From Proteobacteria bacterium SPGG2 (lineage in GTDB: Bacteria > Pseudomonadota > Gammaproteobacteria > Acidiferrobacterales > SPGG2): 8,921 bases of DNA. The notes beneath the pieces are model-generated. The model worked only from the letters and a program-made list of their open reading frames with translations. It searched no databases and had not been told where the DNA came from. Where the stretch lies: positions 1,265-10,185 of the forward strand of contig LXTK01000277.1 of the NCBI GenBank assembly GCA_001643475.1, written 5' to 3'. The translations under genes and the position numbers were made by a program. Of this stretch, positions 1-6,607 are shown piece by piece; the first letter of the stretch is position 1, and each line of letters begins with the position of its first letter.

Positions 1-1328
1 CCGAGCGCGGCTGGGCGGTTGGCGTAAACGGGACCGTGCTTGCCACTAGCGATGGCGGTCGTAGCTGGACCGCCCAGAGCGTCGCCACCAACGGAGTCCT
101 TTTAAGCGTGGACTTCGTCGACGCCGAGCACGGCTGGGCGGTGGGTGACGGCGGTACCGTGCTCGCTACTATCGACGGCGGTCACACCTGGGCCGTGCAG
201 GACGCCGACACCACGGCCGCCCTTTGGAGCGTGGAGTTCGTCGACACTGAGCGCGGCTGGGCGGTCGGTCACGACGGTGCTATTGTCGCCACTAGCGATG
301 GCGGTCGTACCTGGACCGCTCAGGGCGCCGGCACCACGGCAGCCCTTTGGAGCGTAGGCTTCGTCGACGCCGAGCGCGGCTGGGTGGTCGGTGACGGCGG
401 CACCGTGCTCGCTACTACCGACGGTGGTCACACCTGGGCCGCTCAGGGTGCCGGCACCGCGGCAACCCTTTACAGTGTGGACTTCGTCGACGCCGAGCGC
501 GGCTGGGCGGTCGGTGTAAACGGCACCGTGCTTGCTGCCACCGGCGACAGTCGACGTTGGCTGGCCCGGAGCGCCGGCACCGCGGCAACCCTTTACAGTG
601 TCGACTTCGTCAACGCCGAGCGCGGCTGGGCGGTCGGGGACAACGGTACCGTGCTCGCTACTAGCGATGGCGGTGGCAGCTGGACCGCCCAGGGTGGCGC
701 CACAATCGAAGCGCTTTTGGGCGTGGGTTTCGTCGACGTCAAGCGCGGCTGGGCGGTCGGGGGCGGCGGCACCGTGCTCGCCACCACCGACGGCGGTCGT
801 ACCTGGACCGCCCAGAGCGCTGGTACCGCGGCAATCCTTTGGAGTATCGACTTCGTCGACGCTAAACACGGCTGGGTGGTCGGGGGCGGCGGCACCGTGC
901 TCGCCACCACCGACGGCGGTCGCAACTGGACCGCCCAGGGTGCCCGCACCACAGCGACTCTGTTGAGCGTCGACTTTGTCGACCGCGAGCGCGGCTGGGC
1001 GGTCGGTGTAAACGGCACCGTGCTTGCCACCACCGACGGCGGTCGCAACTGGACCGCCCAGAGCACCGACACCAAGGCCGCCCTTTGGAGCGTGGACTTC
1101 GTCGACGCCGAGCGTGGCTGGGCGGTCGGTGTAAACGGGGCCGTGCTCGCCACCACCGACGGTGGTCAGAGCTGGGCCGCCCACGGCGCCAACACCCCGG
1201 CCGCCCTGTTGGGCGTGGACTTCGTCGACGCCGAGCACGGCTGGGCGGTTGGCGACGGCGGCACCGTTCTGGCTACTACCGACAGCGGTCGTAGCTGGAC
1301 CGTCCAGGGCGGCGGCACCGCTTTTTAG
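1..1328 (+). CDS. Ycf48-like / Asp-box beta-propeller repeat protein, 5' end missing
   Basis: The reading frame is open from the first complete codon (position 3) to TAG at 1326-1328, so the true start lies upstream of the window. The GTG at 36 falls inside a repeat and is not a credible start. The protein is a string of about 41-residue units with the pattern SVDFVDAERGWAVG, then GTVLATTDGG, then WTAQ. The T/S-D-G-G-x-x-W part is an Asp-box (BNR) turn, and the whole unit resembles Ycf48/HCF136-type photosystem II assembly-factor repeats, which form beta-propellers. Such repeats are also common in secreted or surface proteins of non-photosynthetic bacteria, so a photosynthetic role should not be assumed. 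No signal peptide or anchor can be judged because the N-terminus is absent. Neighbouring units are nearly identical in DNA, which points to recent unit duplication or conversion. The C-terminus ends in the middle of a unit because of an apparent 8-bp deletion. The repeat family is secure; the function is unknown. Confidence 0.85.
   Translation, partial: ERGWAVGVNGTVLATSDGGRSWTAQSVATNGVLLSVDFVDAEHGWAVGDGGTVLATIDGGHTWAVQDADTTAALWSVEFVDTERGWAVGHDGAIVATSDGGRTWTAQGAGTTAALWSVGFVDAERGWVVGDGGTVLATTDGGHTWAAQGAGTAATLYSVDFVDAERGWAVGVNGTVLAATGDSRRWLARSAGTAATLYSVDFVNAERGWAVGDNGTVLATSDGGGSWTAQGGATIEALLGVGFVDVKRGWAVGGGGTVLATTDGGRTWTAQSAGTAAILWSIDFVDAKHGWVVGGGGTVLATTDGGRNWTAQGARTTATLLSVDFVDRERGWAVGVNGTVLATTDGGRNWTAQSTDTKAALWSVDFVDAERGWAVGVNGAVLATTDGGQSWAAHGANTPAALLGVDFVDAEHGWAVGDGGTVLATTDSGRSWTVQGGGTAF
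105..1328 (+). repeat. Tandem 123-bp repeat array (41 codons per unit)
   Basis: Units begin with the S/G-V-x-F codons at 105, 228, 351, 474, 597, 720, 843, 966, 1089 and 1212, a constant 123-bp period. A further partial unit occupies 3-104. The last unit stops at 1328, a few codons short. Conservation is at the nucleotide level and not only the protein level: for example 755-799 and 878-922 are identical over 45 bases. The period is a multiple of three, so copy number can change without losing frame. Confidence 0.95.
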
Positions 1329-1370
1329 CGTTGACTGTGCCGACCCCAAACGCGAAATGTGTGGTCGGTC
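1329..1370 (+). pseudogene. Decayed eleventh repeat unit downstream of the propeller gene stop
   Basis: Immediately after the TAG, a shifted frame reads LFSVDCADPKRE, which matches the unit consensus LLSVDFVDAERG. Compared with other units, the stretch between the ggcaccgc block and the V-D codons is 8 bases shorter here. That deletion throws the frame and makes the stop. One extra base follows near 1358-1362, after which a GTGGTCGGT block still matches the V-V-G codons of other units. Beyond about 1370 no repeat similarity remains. The array was therefore once longer and its 3' part has decayed or been replaced. Confidence 0.65.
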
Positions 1371-1827
1371 CGACACCAGTGTCCAGGTCGTCGATGCGGA
1401 TTGGCGCCCGTATGTCACGCGGGCAACGTCCCCATCTAATGGGTCGATACGCCGTGGATGTTCGATGACGCGGATGCGTGAGAGCCCTGTGCGCCTTAGG
1501 GGTGAGTAGTCCGCGATTCCGGCAATTGCTGCTACACGTCTTCGGGAAAAATCTCTTTGTAATCTATCGGATGGCTCGTTTCAGCGATCATCATTGCGGG
1601 AGATAGACTGCAGGATTGCCGTATAGCATTTTTTTGTGCGCCTCGTCTTGTCTAACGGCGCAAATAACCGGCAGCTAAAAGCGTAACGGCTGAAAAGATC
1701 GAAGCTCTTGCCTGTCCGCGTTTCCGAGATACATGGCAACAGCGGTTTTATCTGAATAATGTCGATGAGGACATAAGATAAAGACTCGCAACCGCTTTAT
1801 CCGGTTCGGTCCGGATCCCATTGCTGA
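1371..1827. other. Gene-free stretch of about 460 bp
   Basis: No reading frame with a credible start, coding pattern or recognisable family was found here on either strand. A frame continuing from antisense-like codons of the repeat array stays open to 1509 but looks random. The stretch holds a T-tract (about 1630-1636) without a convincing stem before it. Overlapping short inverted repeats lie near its right end and are listed separately. It becomes more AT-rich than the repeat gene to its left. Confidence 0.6.
1790..1816 (-). terminator. Weak hairpins just past the ABM-like gene (possible terminator)
   Basis: Two mutually exclusive stems lie 12-38 bases beyond the minus-strand stop at 1828. 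One is ATCCGG/CCGGAT (1799-1804 with 1811-1816) around a 6-base loop. The other is AACCG/CGGTT (1790-1794 with 1802-1806). An additional AGCGGTT at 1741-1747 pairs with AACCGCT at 1790-1796. No clear U-tract follows on the minus strand, so intrinsic termination is only a possibility. Confidence 0.25.
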
Positions 1828-2181
1828 TTATATCTGCTTGATTACTTCAAAGGTTTCCCGAGACGGCGATTTCGTAAAGAATTTCTCAAATTTCCTCAGC
1901 GCTTCTTGGTACTTGCTAATGGCCTCAATTTCCCATGCAGGAAATTGGCCTTCATCTAAAGCCTCAAGATACTTTTCGCTACTTTCCAGCTTCATCATAT
2001 CCGCTTGGGTCTCATAAACGGAAATCGTCAGCGCTTTGCCTGTCTTGCGATCAATTAGCCATAGAGCATTCTTGAATCCCTTTACGCCCTTGAGTAGCGG
2101 TTCCAAATAATCGTCGATCATCTTCTGTACTTCGCCTAACTTATCGAGCTTGATCTGAGTTGTCGTTATCCGGGCATACAT
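1828..2181 (-). CDS. Small ABM-like (dimeric alpha/beta barrel) protein
   Basis: This encodes 117 residues starting MYARITTTQIKLDKLGEV. The start is well supported: on the minus strand AAAGGAGAG (2187-2195) lies about 5-7 bases before the ATG. The layout fits the antibiotic-biosynthesis-monooxygenase/ferredoxin-like fold. A first beta strand (about 2-10) is followed by a helix ending in LEPLLKGVKGF, where the small G-x-K-G-F turn is typical. Next come a strand NALWLIDRKTGKALTISVYET and the helix ADMMKLESSEKYLEAL. The C-terminal third (about 78-117) is a charged helical extension rich in Lys, Glu and Phe. Family members are often cytoplasmic dimers, including monooxygenases, haem-degrading enzymes and many proteins of unknown function; no catalytic residues identify a reaction here. 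The gene is visibly more AT-rich than its neighbours, suggesting separate acquisition. It lies on the far side of the attC-like element from the DJ-1/PfpI gene and has no attC of its own. Confidence 0.75.
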   Translation of the reverse strand: MYARITTTQIKLDKLGEVQKMIDDYLEPLLKGVKGFKNALWLIDRKTGKALTISVYETQADMMKLESSEKYLEALDEGQFPAWEIEAISKYQEALRKFEKFFTKSPSRETFEVIKQI

Positions 2182-2321
2182 CGTCGCTCTCCTTTCGAGT
2201 TAATAGATTCCCAGGATCTCATTGCAGAATTCTACGGGTTCAGAATATTTTCCAGCAGTGATTGAGATCGAATAGTTACGGTTGAAATTCCACCATTCAG
2301 TACAGGCCCTTCCGACTCGCC

Positions 2322-2419
2322 GCCTAACGCCACGCATCGGCGGCCCGGCGAAGTGGCGCATGGCTTGCGTGTGCAAGTGCGCGTGACACTTTTACGGGCC
2401 CGTCACGCGCTTGTTAGGC
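2322..2419 (-). other. attC-like: attC-like integron recombination site (cassette orientation on the minus strand)
   Basis: On the minus strand the element begins with GCCTAAC (2419-2413), matching the R'' core RYYYAAC. It ends with GTTAGGC (2328-2322), matching the R' core GTTRRRY, 98 bp overall, within the usual attC size range. The two 7-base ends are perfect inverted repeats. The TGA stop of the DJ-1/PfpI gene (2422-2420) directly abuts the R'' box, the standard layout of a gene cassette. The inner sequence is imperfectly self-complementary, with CGC and GGCCCG blocks facing each other as L''/L'-like parts. It can also fold into three separate stems: CGCCAC/GTGGCG (2328-2333 with 2353-2358), CTTGC/GCAAG (2364-2368 with 2373-2377) and GCGCGTGAC/GTCACGCGC (2379-2387 with 2402-2410). 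No integrase or attI is in the window. Another palindromic element remains possible. Confidence 0.55.
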
Positions 2420-3073
2420 TCAAATTGAGATTCGGCGCACATCATTTTCCGGATAAGGGTATTCCATGTGGCGAGCCGTTGCTCTTGCTATGTCCTCGCC
2501 GTAACAATGCGCCACGACTTTGAGCGACATGTCGATGCCCGCTGAGATACCAGCAGAAGTAAACACGCTACCATCCTGGACGAAATGTTTGCCGTATTCG
2601 ACACTCACGGATGGAAGGGAATCACGCATCCAGTCGAGTGAACACCAGTGAGTTGTTGCGCGGAGCCCATCAAGAAGGCCAGCAAAGCCGAGAAGCATTG
2701 AGCCAGTGCAGACTGCCGTTAGGATTTCAACCTCTGCGGCGCGGCCACGCAACCAATCTAGCATGATCGGGTTGCTCAACTCCTTCCGAGTGCCCCACCC
2801 GCCCGGAACGACAAGGATATCGAGGCGTGGATAATTCTCGAACGTGCAGTGAGGCAAGACTGCCATGCCGCCCGTTGTTGTAATTGAGCCCCGGCTCTCT
2901 GCGACCAGGACTACATCAAAAGGCGAGAGTTCTTCGCGCCGGTTGTCCTCGTTCAATCGGGTCACAGAGAACACCTCAAACGGCCCGCAAAAGTCGAGCA
3001 CCTCGATGTCCTCAAACAGGATAATGCCAACACGTTTTCTCTGCATCTGGCCCAGCATCAGAACTTGCGCCAC
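2420..3073 (-). CDS. DJ-1/PfpI-family protein, isonitrile hydratase-like
   Basis: This encodes a stand-alone 217-residue DJ-1/PfpI-superfamily protein with no AraC-type DNA-binding domain. Seen in the sequence: the N-terminal strand RVGIILFEDIEVLDFCGP, the VVPGGWG turn (about 88-94), and the nucleophile elbow AVCTGS with Cys122, followed by ATTHW (about 139-143) and GISAGID (about 175-181). Asp27, Cys122 and Thr123 line up with the Asp, Cys and Thr described as important in Pseudomonas isonitrile hydratase, so hydration of an isonitrile to an N-substituted formamide is a reasonable but unproven guess. Other family members are proteases, glyoxalases or regulators. The start is uncertain: the longest frame uses GTG at 3073, but ATG at 3046 begins MQRKRVGIILF, nearer the usual family N-terminus. 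Neither has a strong ribosome-binding site, which is common in cassette genes. It lies 45 bp past the phosphate transporter on the same strand, and its stop abuts the attC-like site, suggesting cassette origin. Confidence 0.85.
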   Translation of the reverse strand: MAQVLMLGQMQRKRVGIILFEDIEVLDFCGPFEVFSVTRLNEDNRREELSPFDVVLVAESRGSITTTGGMAVLPHCTFENYPRLDILVVPGGWGTRKELSNPIMLDWLRGRAAEVEILTAVCTGSMLLGFAGLLDGLRATTHWCSLDWMRDSLPSVSVEYGKHFVQDGSVFTSAGISAGIDMSLKVVAHCYGEDIARATARHMEYPYPENDVRRISI

Positions 3074-3118
3074 TCAATCGGAGCCCGCTCTCTGGTCCGG
3101 CGGGTGGGCGCTGCCCCA

Positions 3119-4948
3119 CTACGCCGCTTGTTCCTCGCGATCGACGTCCTCCCGCTCGCCTTCTTCGAAATCCTCCTCATCGACCGTCTCCGGATCTTCG
3201 ACATCGGCTGCCTTCACCTCGTGCTCGTGCAGAGTGATCAGCGTGTTGCCGAATTTGACCAGGCGCTTGACGAAGCCTCTCGTGTAGTTGAAGTCGTTCA
3301 GCAACGAGGTGGCCATGTCGGAGTCGATCACACCGTCGTGAAGCAGCCTGTCAACGGTCGCGTTGAGCTCGGTCTTGTGCACATCGAGCATCTTCTTCTG
3401 CTCCTTGAGTCGGTCCGCCGATACACGCGGATCTTCGGCCATACCCACCTCGTGAACCAGCCGCATGGTCGAGGCCAAAAGGAATCGCAGCTTGTTGTAC
3501 TCAACCCGCATACTCTCGTTGCGGGACACCATGTATCTGCTCGTGTTCTTGCGTAGATGTTTGACATGCTTGACGCACTCGACGAGGTTGATCGACGACT
3601 GGCGCAGCCAGAATATCTGCTCACTGAAGACCGCGGGCAACTGCCTGCCCGCCTTGGTGATGAATTCGAGTATGCTCCCATACAGCTTTTTGACCTGTGA
3701 TTCGTACATCTGGTCGAGATCGAACTCTATGATCTCCCTGTCGGCGTCTATGGTTTTCTTGAGATCCTCGGAGTCGAGCACCATTTCTCTGGTCATGTTG
3801 ATCCCGTGGGACATGAGCCCGATGGCGCACTCATACAGATGCCAGGTTTCCTTGCGAACGGCTTCCAGGACCGTATCGGGAAACTCGATGGCAGCATCGT
3901 TCAAGTACAGGGGCTCCACCGAGGACTTGCTCGGCTCGGGAAGATAATTTTCAAGAAATAACACGAGCTTGCCCACGAACGGCACCATCACGATCACGCC
4001 GATTACGTTGAAGATGGTATGAAATACCGCCAGCTTCAGGGTGTAGTTGTCCGCGGCGATGCCCACGGCGGCGCTCACCCAATCCACTGCGAGGACGAGT
4101 TGGCTGATGAAAACGATGGCGATGGTCCCGGTGACTACGTTGAAGATCAGATGGGCGCCCGCCAGCCGCTTGCCCTGAACGTTGGCGCTCAGAGATCCGA
4201 TGATGGCCGTAATCGTGGTCCCGATATTCGCCCCGATGGCGAGCGCCAGCGCATTGTCGTACGTGATTTGCGCTGCGGCAAGGGCGGTGAGGATCAACAC
4301 TAGGGTTGCATGGCTCGATTGCATCACGACGGTGGCGGCGAGGCCGATGAAGGCGAACAGAAACAGCCCTGGATAACCTTCAATGGCGAACCTCGCCAGA
4401 TCGATCTGATCCCGGAACGCCTCGAATCCCTCCTTCATGTGGTGGATGCCTAGAAACAGAAACCCCAGGCCAGCCAGCACGGATCCGATGCCCTTCAGGG
4501 CTTTTGATTTTTGGAAGGTAAGCACGATGCCGAAGGCGAGCATGGGCATGGCATAGGCCGAGATCTTGACCTTGAGCCCGAACCCGGCCACCAGCCAGGC
4601 CCCGGTGGTGGTGCCGATGTTGGCGCCAAAAATGATGCCGATGCCGGCTGCCAGCGTGATCAAGCCGGCGCTGATGAAGGAGATGGTAATGACCGAAACG
4701 AGCGAGCTGGATTGCATGATCGTGGTCGAGACGATGCCGAAACCAATGCTCTTGGGCAGCGTATTGGTCGTGCGTTGCAACACTTTGTCGAGGATTCCCC
4801 CGGTGAAGGCCTTGAATCCCCCCTCCAGAAAGAGCATGCCGAACAGAAATATCGACACGCCCGCCGCGATCTCCTTGAAGTCCGGGCTCAGCCAGAAGCC
4901 GTAAGCGAGGATCACCAGGATCGTGGGTATGAAAATTTTCTTTAGCAT
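3119..4948 (-). CDS. Na+/phosphate cotransporter family protein with PhoU-like C-terminal domain
   Basis: This encodes a 609-residue inner-membrane protein of the Na/Pi cotransporter (PNaS; NptA/YjbB-like) family. The N-terminal half (about 1-335) is strongly hydrophobic, with many membrane segments. It contains the family's internal duplication: IMQSSS (77-82) and VMQSS (208-212), each followed by GANIGTT (108-114 and 239-245). The QSS motifs form the substrate and ion site in characterised relatives. Residues about 355-575 form a helical PhoU-like domain rich in charged residues, expected in the cytoplasm. The last 30 residues are a very acidic tail (many Glu/Asp) that may be disordered. 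In bacteria such proteins move phosphate with Na+, in or out depending on the member; direction cannot be told here. The ATG at 4948 has GGAGG four bases upstream, supporting the start. It is divergent from the M20 peptidase gene and may be co-transcribed with the DJ-1/PfpI gene 45 bp downstream. Confidence 0.93.
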   Translation of the reverse strand: MLKKIFIPTILVILAYGFWLSPDFKEIAAGVSIFLFGMLFLEGGFKAFTGGILDKVLQRTTNTLPKSIGFGIVSTTIMQSSSLVSVITISFISAGLITLAAGIGIIFGANIGTTTGAWLVAGFGLKVKISAYAMPMLAFGIVLTFQKSKALKGIGSVLAGLGFLFLGIHHMKEGFEAFRDQIDLARFAIEGYPGLFLFAFIGLAATVVMQSSHATLVLILTALAAAQITYDNALALAIGANIGTTITAIIGSLSANVQGKRLAGAHLIFNVVTGTIAIVFISQLVLAVDWVSAAVGIAADNYTLKLAVFHTIFNVIGVIVMVPFVGKLVLFLENYLPEPSKSSVEPLYLNDAAIEFPDTVLEAVRKETWHLYECAIGLMSHGINMTREMVLDSEDLKKTIDADREIIEFDLDQMYESQVKKLYGSILEFITKAGRQLPAVFSEQIFWLRQSSINLVECVKHVKHLRKNTSRYMVSRNESMRVEYNKLRFLLASTMRLVHEVGMAEDPRVSADRLKEQKKMLDVHKTELNATVDRLLHDGVIDSDMATSLLNDFNYTRGFVKRLVKFGNTLITLHEHEVKAADVEDPETVDEEDFEEGEREDVDREEQAA

Positions 4949-4982
4949 GGCCCCTCCAGCCCCTGAGCGTTACTTGCTTGTT

Positions 4983-5011
4983 GTTATATCGACGAGGAGT
5001 ACGAGCAGAAA
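4983..5011 (-). promoter_or_regulatory. Candidate sigma-70 promoter for the Na/Pi cotransporter gene
   Basis: On the minus strand TATAAC (4988-4983) is a 5/6 match to the -10 box. It lies 17 bases after a weak -35, TTTCTG (5011-5006), and about 34 bases before the start codon. A perfect TTGACA (5020-5015 minus) also occurs nearby but has no -10 at workable spacing. Confidence 0.3.
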
Positions 5012-5047
5012 CCCTTGTCAATGAAGCGACTATAAGATGCCTGCCAC

Positions 5048-5093
5048 CCGTTTTCCAGCGAAACGGATCTCGCGCGCCGTCACCGAAGGTGAC
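5048..5093. other. Two adjacent small hairpins in the divergent intergenic region
   Basis: CCGTTT/AAACGG (5048-5053 with 5061-5066, 7-base loop) is followed by GTCACC-GAA-GGTGAC (5079-5093, 3-base loop). Both stems are perfect over 6 bp. Neither is followed by a T-tract on either strand, so they do not look like intrinsic terminators. They could lie in a leader of the transporter transcript if it starts far upstream, or be protein-binding sites. Confidence 0.3.
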
Positions 5094-5120
5094 ACCTCAG
5101 ACATAAGCTTCCGCATAGTC

Positions 5121-5136
5121 GTGTAACTCATTACAC
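5121..5136. promoter_or_regulatory. Perfect 16-bp palindrome, candidate operator upstream of the M20 gene
   Basis: GTGTAA-CTCA-TTACAC is an exact inverted repeat with 6-bp arms, ending 22 bases before the ATG at 5159. Its right arm overlaps a possible -10 (TACACT, 5132-5137), which has a weak -35 TTCCGC (5109-5114) at 17-bp spacing. A dimeric repressor bound there would block that promoter. No regulator gene is in the window, and the binding protein is unknown. Confidence 0.4.
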
Positions 5137-5158
5137 TGCTTTATCTTTACTAAATGCA

Positions 5159-6592
5159 ATGACGGAACAAAATATGGATCCGACAAAAACCCGTGAGCTC
5201 GTGGACAAGACTTGGGACGGCTCAATTATCCAGACCCTCGTCGACTACATAAGAATTCCAAACAAGTCGCCACACTTTGACCCTAATTGGCGCCAGCACG
5301 GGTACATGGATCAAGCTGTCAGCCTTATCGAAGAATGGTGTCGTGCCCACGCGGTGGAAGGTATGACACTCGAAGTCGTACGGCTCGACGGTCGTACACC
5401 GTTAATCTTTATGGATATCCCCGGTGACTCTGATCGCTGCGTATTGCTGTACGGCCATTTGGACAAACAACCGGAAATGACGGGTTGGCGCGACGGCCTC
5501 GGACCTTGGGAACCCGTGATCGAAGGCGACAAACTCTACGGCCGTGGTGGCGCGGACGATGGCTATGCCGCATTCGCATCACTCACTGCTATCCATGCCC
5601 TCAAGGATCAAGGTGTACCACACGCCCGCTGTGTCGTGATCATTGAGGCCTGCGAAGAAAGCGGGAGCTATGACCTACCCTACTACATGCGGGCACTTGC
5701 AGATCGTATCGGCACCCCTGACGTGGTGGTTTGTCTAGATTCTGGATGTGGCAACTATGATCAGCTTTGGTGCACAACTTCTCTGCGCGGTATGGTCGGT
5801 GGCGAACTGACGGTAGAGGTATTGACGGAAGGCGTGCATTCAGGGGATGCCAGCGGCATCGTGCCGTCGAGTTTTCGTATTCTTCGACAACTAATAGGTC
5901 GTATCGAGGACGATGCGAGTGGCGACATCAAACCGCGTGAGTTCCACGTCGAGATTCCGGCTGCGCGCATCGAAGAGGCGGCGACAGCGGCGGCCGTACT
6001 TAACGATGAGGTCTATTCAAAGTTCCCGTTCACGGCATCGACCCAACCTATACAACATGAACACAGTGAGTTAGTACTCAACCGCACGTGGCGTCCCACG
6101 CTATCGGTCACTGGCGCAAATGGCCTGCCACCGCTGGCCGACGCGGGCAACGTGCTACGCCCAATGACTGCGGTTAAACTGTCGTTGCGCCTGCCACCGA
6201 CCTGTGACGCTATAGCGGCTAGCGCCAAACTGAAAAACATTCTGGAGAGCGAGCCGCCTTATCACGCCAAGGTAACGTTTGAGCCAGAAGAAGGCGCTGC
6301 CGGTTGGGAGGCACCCGAGCTCGCACCATGGCTATCGCAGGCGGTTGATCGGGCGTCACAAACCTATTTCGGTCGGTCGGCTGTCTATATGGGCGAAGGC
6401 GGTTCGATTCCTTTCATGGGGATGTTAGGTGAGCAATTCCCGCAGGCACAGTTTCTGATTACGGGCGTGCTCGGCCCTCACTCGAACGCGCATGGGCCTA
6501 ATGAATTCCTGCATATCCCTACTGCGAAGAAAATCACCTGCTGTGTCGCCCAGGTAATCGCCGATCATTTTGTGCAAGTTAAAGACCGATGA
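5159..6592 (+). CDS. M20-family metallopeptidase (CNDP/dipeptidase-like)
   Basis: This encodes 477 residues of the M20 peptidase clan, closest in appearance to the carnosine/cytosolic nonspecific dipeptidase (CNDP) group. All metal-site motifs are present: YGHLD (His100, with Asp102 beside it), GRGGADDG (bridging Asp133), EACEESGS (general base Glu166 and metal ligand Glu167), CLDSG (Asp194) and SNAHGPNE (His445). GVHSG (His227) in the dimerisation lid domain (about 205-325) is also intact. It should be an active cytoplasmic di-zinc or di-manganese hydrolase of dipeptides or other small amides; the substrate is not determinable. The ATG at 5159 lacks a clear Shine-Dalgarno, whereas ATG at 5174 (residue 6) has a weak GGA seven bases upstream, so the protein may start there. 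The gene is divergent from the Na/Pi cotransporter, has a palindrome just upstream, and converges with the SCO pseudogene 15 bp past its TGA. Confidence 0.92.
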   Translation: MTEQNMDPTKTRELVDKTWDGSIIQTLVDYIRIPNKSPHFDPNWRQHGYMDQAVSLIEEWCRAHAVEGMTLEVVRLDGRTPLIFMDIPGDSDRCVLLYGHLDKQPEMTGWRDGLGPWEPVIEGDKLYGRGGADDGYAAFASLTAIHALKDQGVPHARCVVIIEACEESGSYDLPYYMRALADRIGTPDVVVCLDSGCGNYDQLWCTTSLRGMVGGELTVEVLTEGVHSGDASGIVPSSFRILRQLIGRIEDDASGDIKPREFHVEIPAARIEEAATAAAVLNDEVYSKFPFTASTQPIQHEHSELVLNRTWRPTLSVTGANGLPPLADAGNVLRPMTAVKLSLRLPPTCDAIAASAKLKNILESEPPYHAKVTFEPEEGAAGWEAPELAPWLSQAVDRASQTYFGRSAVYMGEGGSIPFMGMLGEQFPQAQFLITGVLGPHSNAHGPNEFLHIPTAKKITCCVAQVIADHFVQVKDR

Positions 6593-6607
6593 GAAAACGC
6601 GTGGCAT

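Noticed and set aside
102..1418. Long minus-strand open frame of 438 codons across the repeat array
   Set aside because: A 123-bp repeat in GC-rich DNA keeps any stop-free frame open in every unit. The antisense product is low-complexity and has no family features, while the plus frame gives clear Asp-box repeats.
1162..1509. Plus-strand open frame running past the repeat gene's stop
   Set aside because: Only its short middle part resembles a repeat unit (the frameshifted remnant). The rest is out of frame with the array or random, with no start signal.
1600..1640. T-tract possibly ending a terminator for the repeat gene
   Set aside because: No stable GC-rich stem precedes the T-run, and it is about 300 bp beyond the stop.
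1650..1656. GTCTAAC, matching an attC RYYYAAC core, downstream of the ABM-like gene
   Set aside because: No GTTRRRY partner occurs at a suitable distance, so it does not form an attC.
3065..4945. Several plus-strand open frames opposite the Na/Pi cotransporter gene
   Set aside because: They are shadows of a strongly supported minus-strand gene and show no domain features or start signals.
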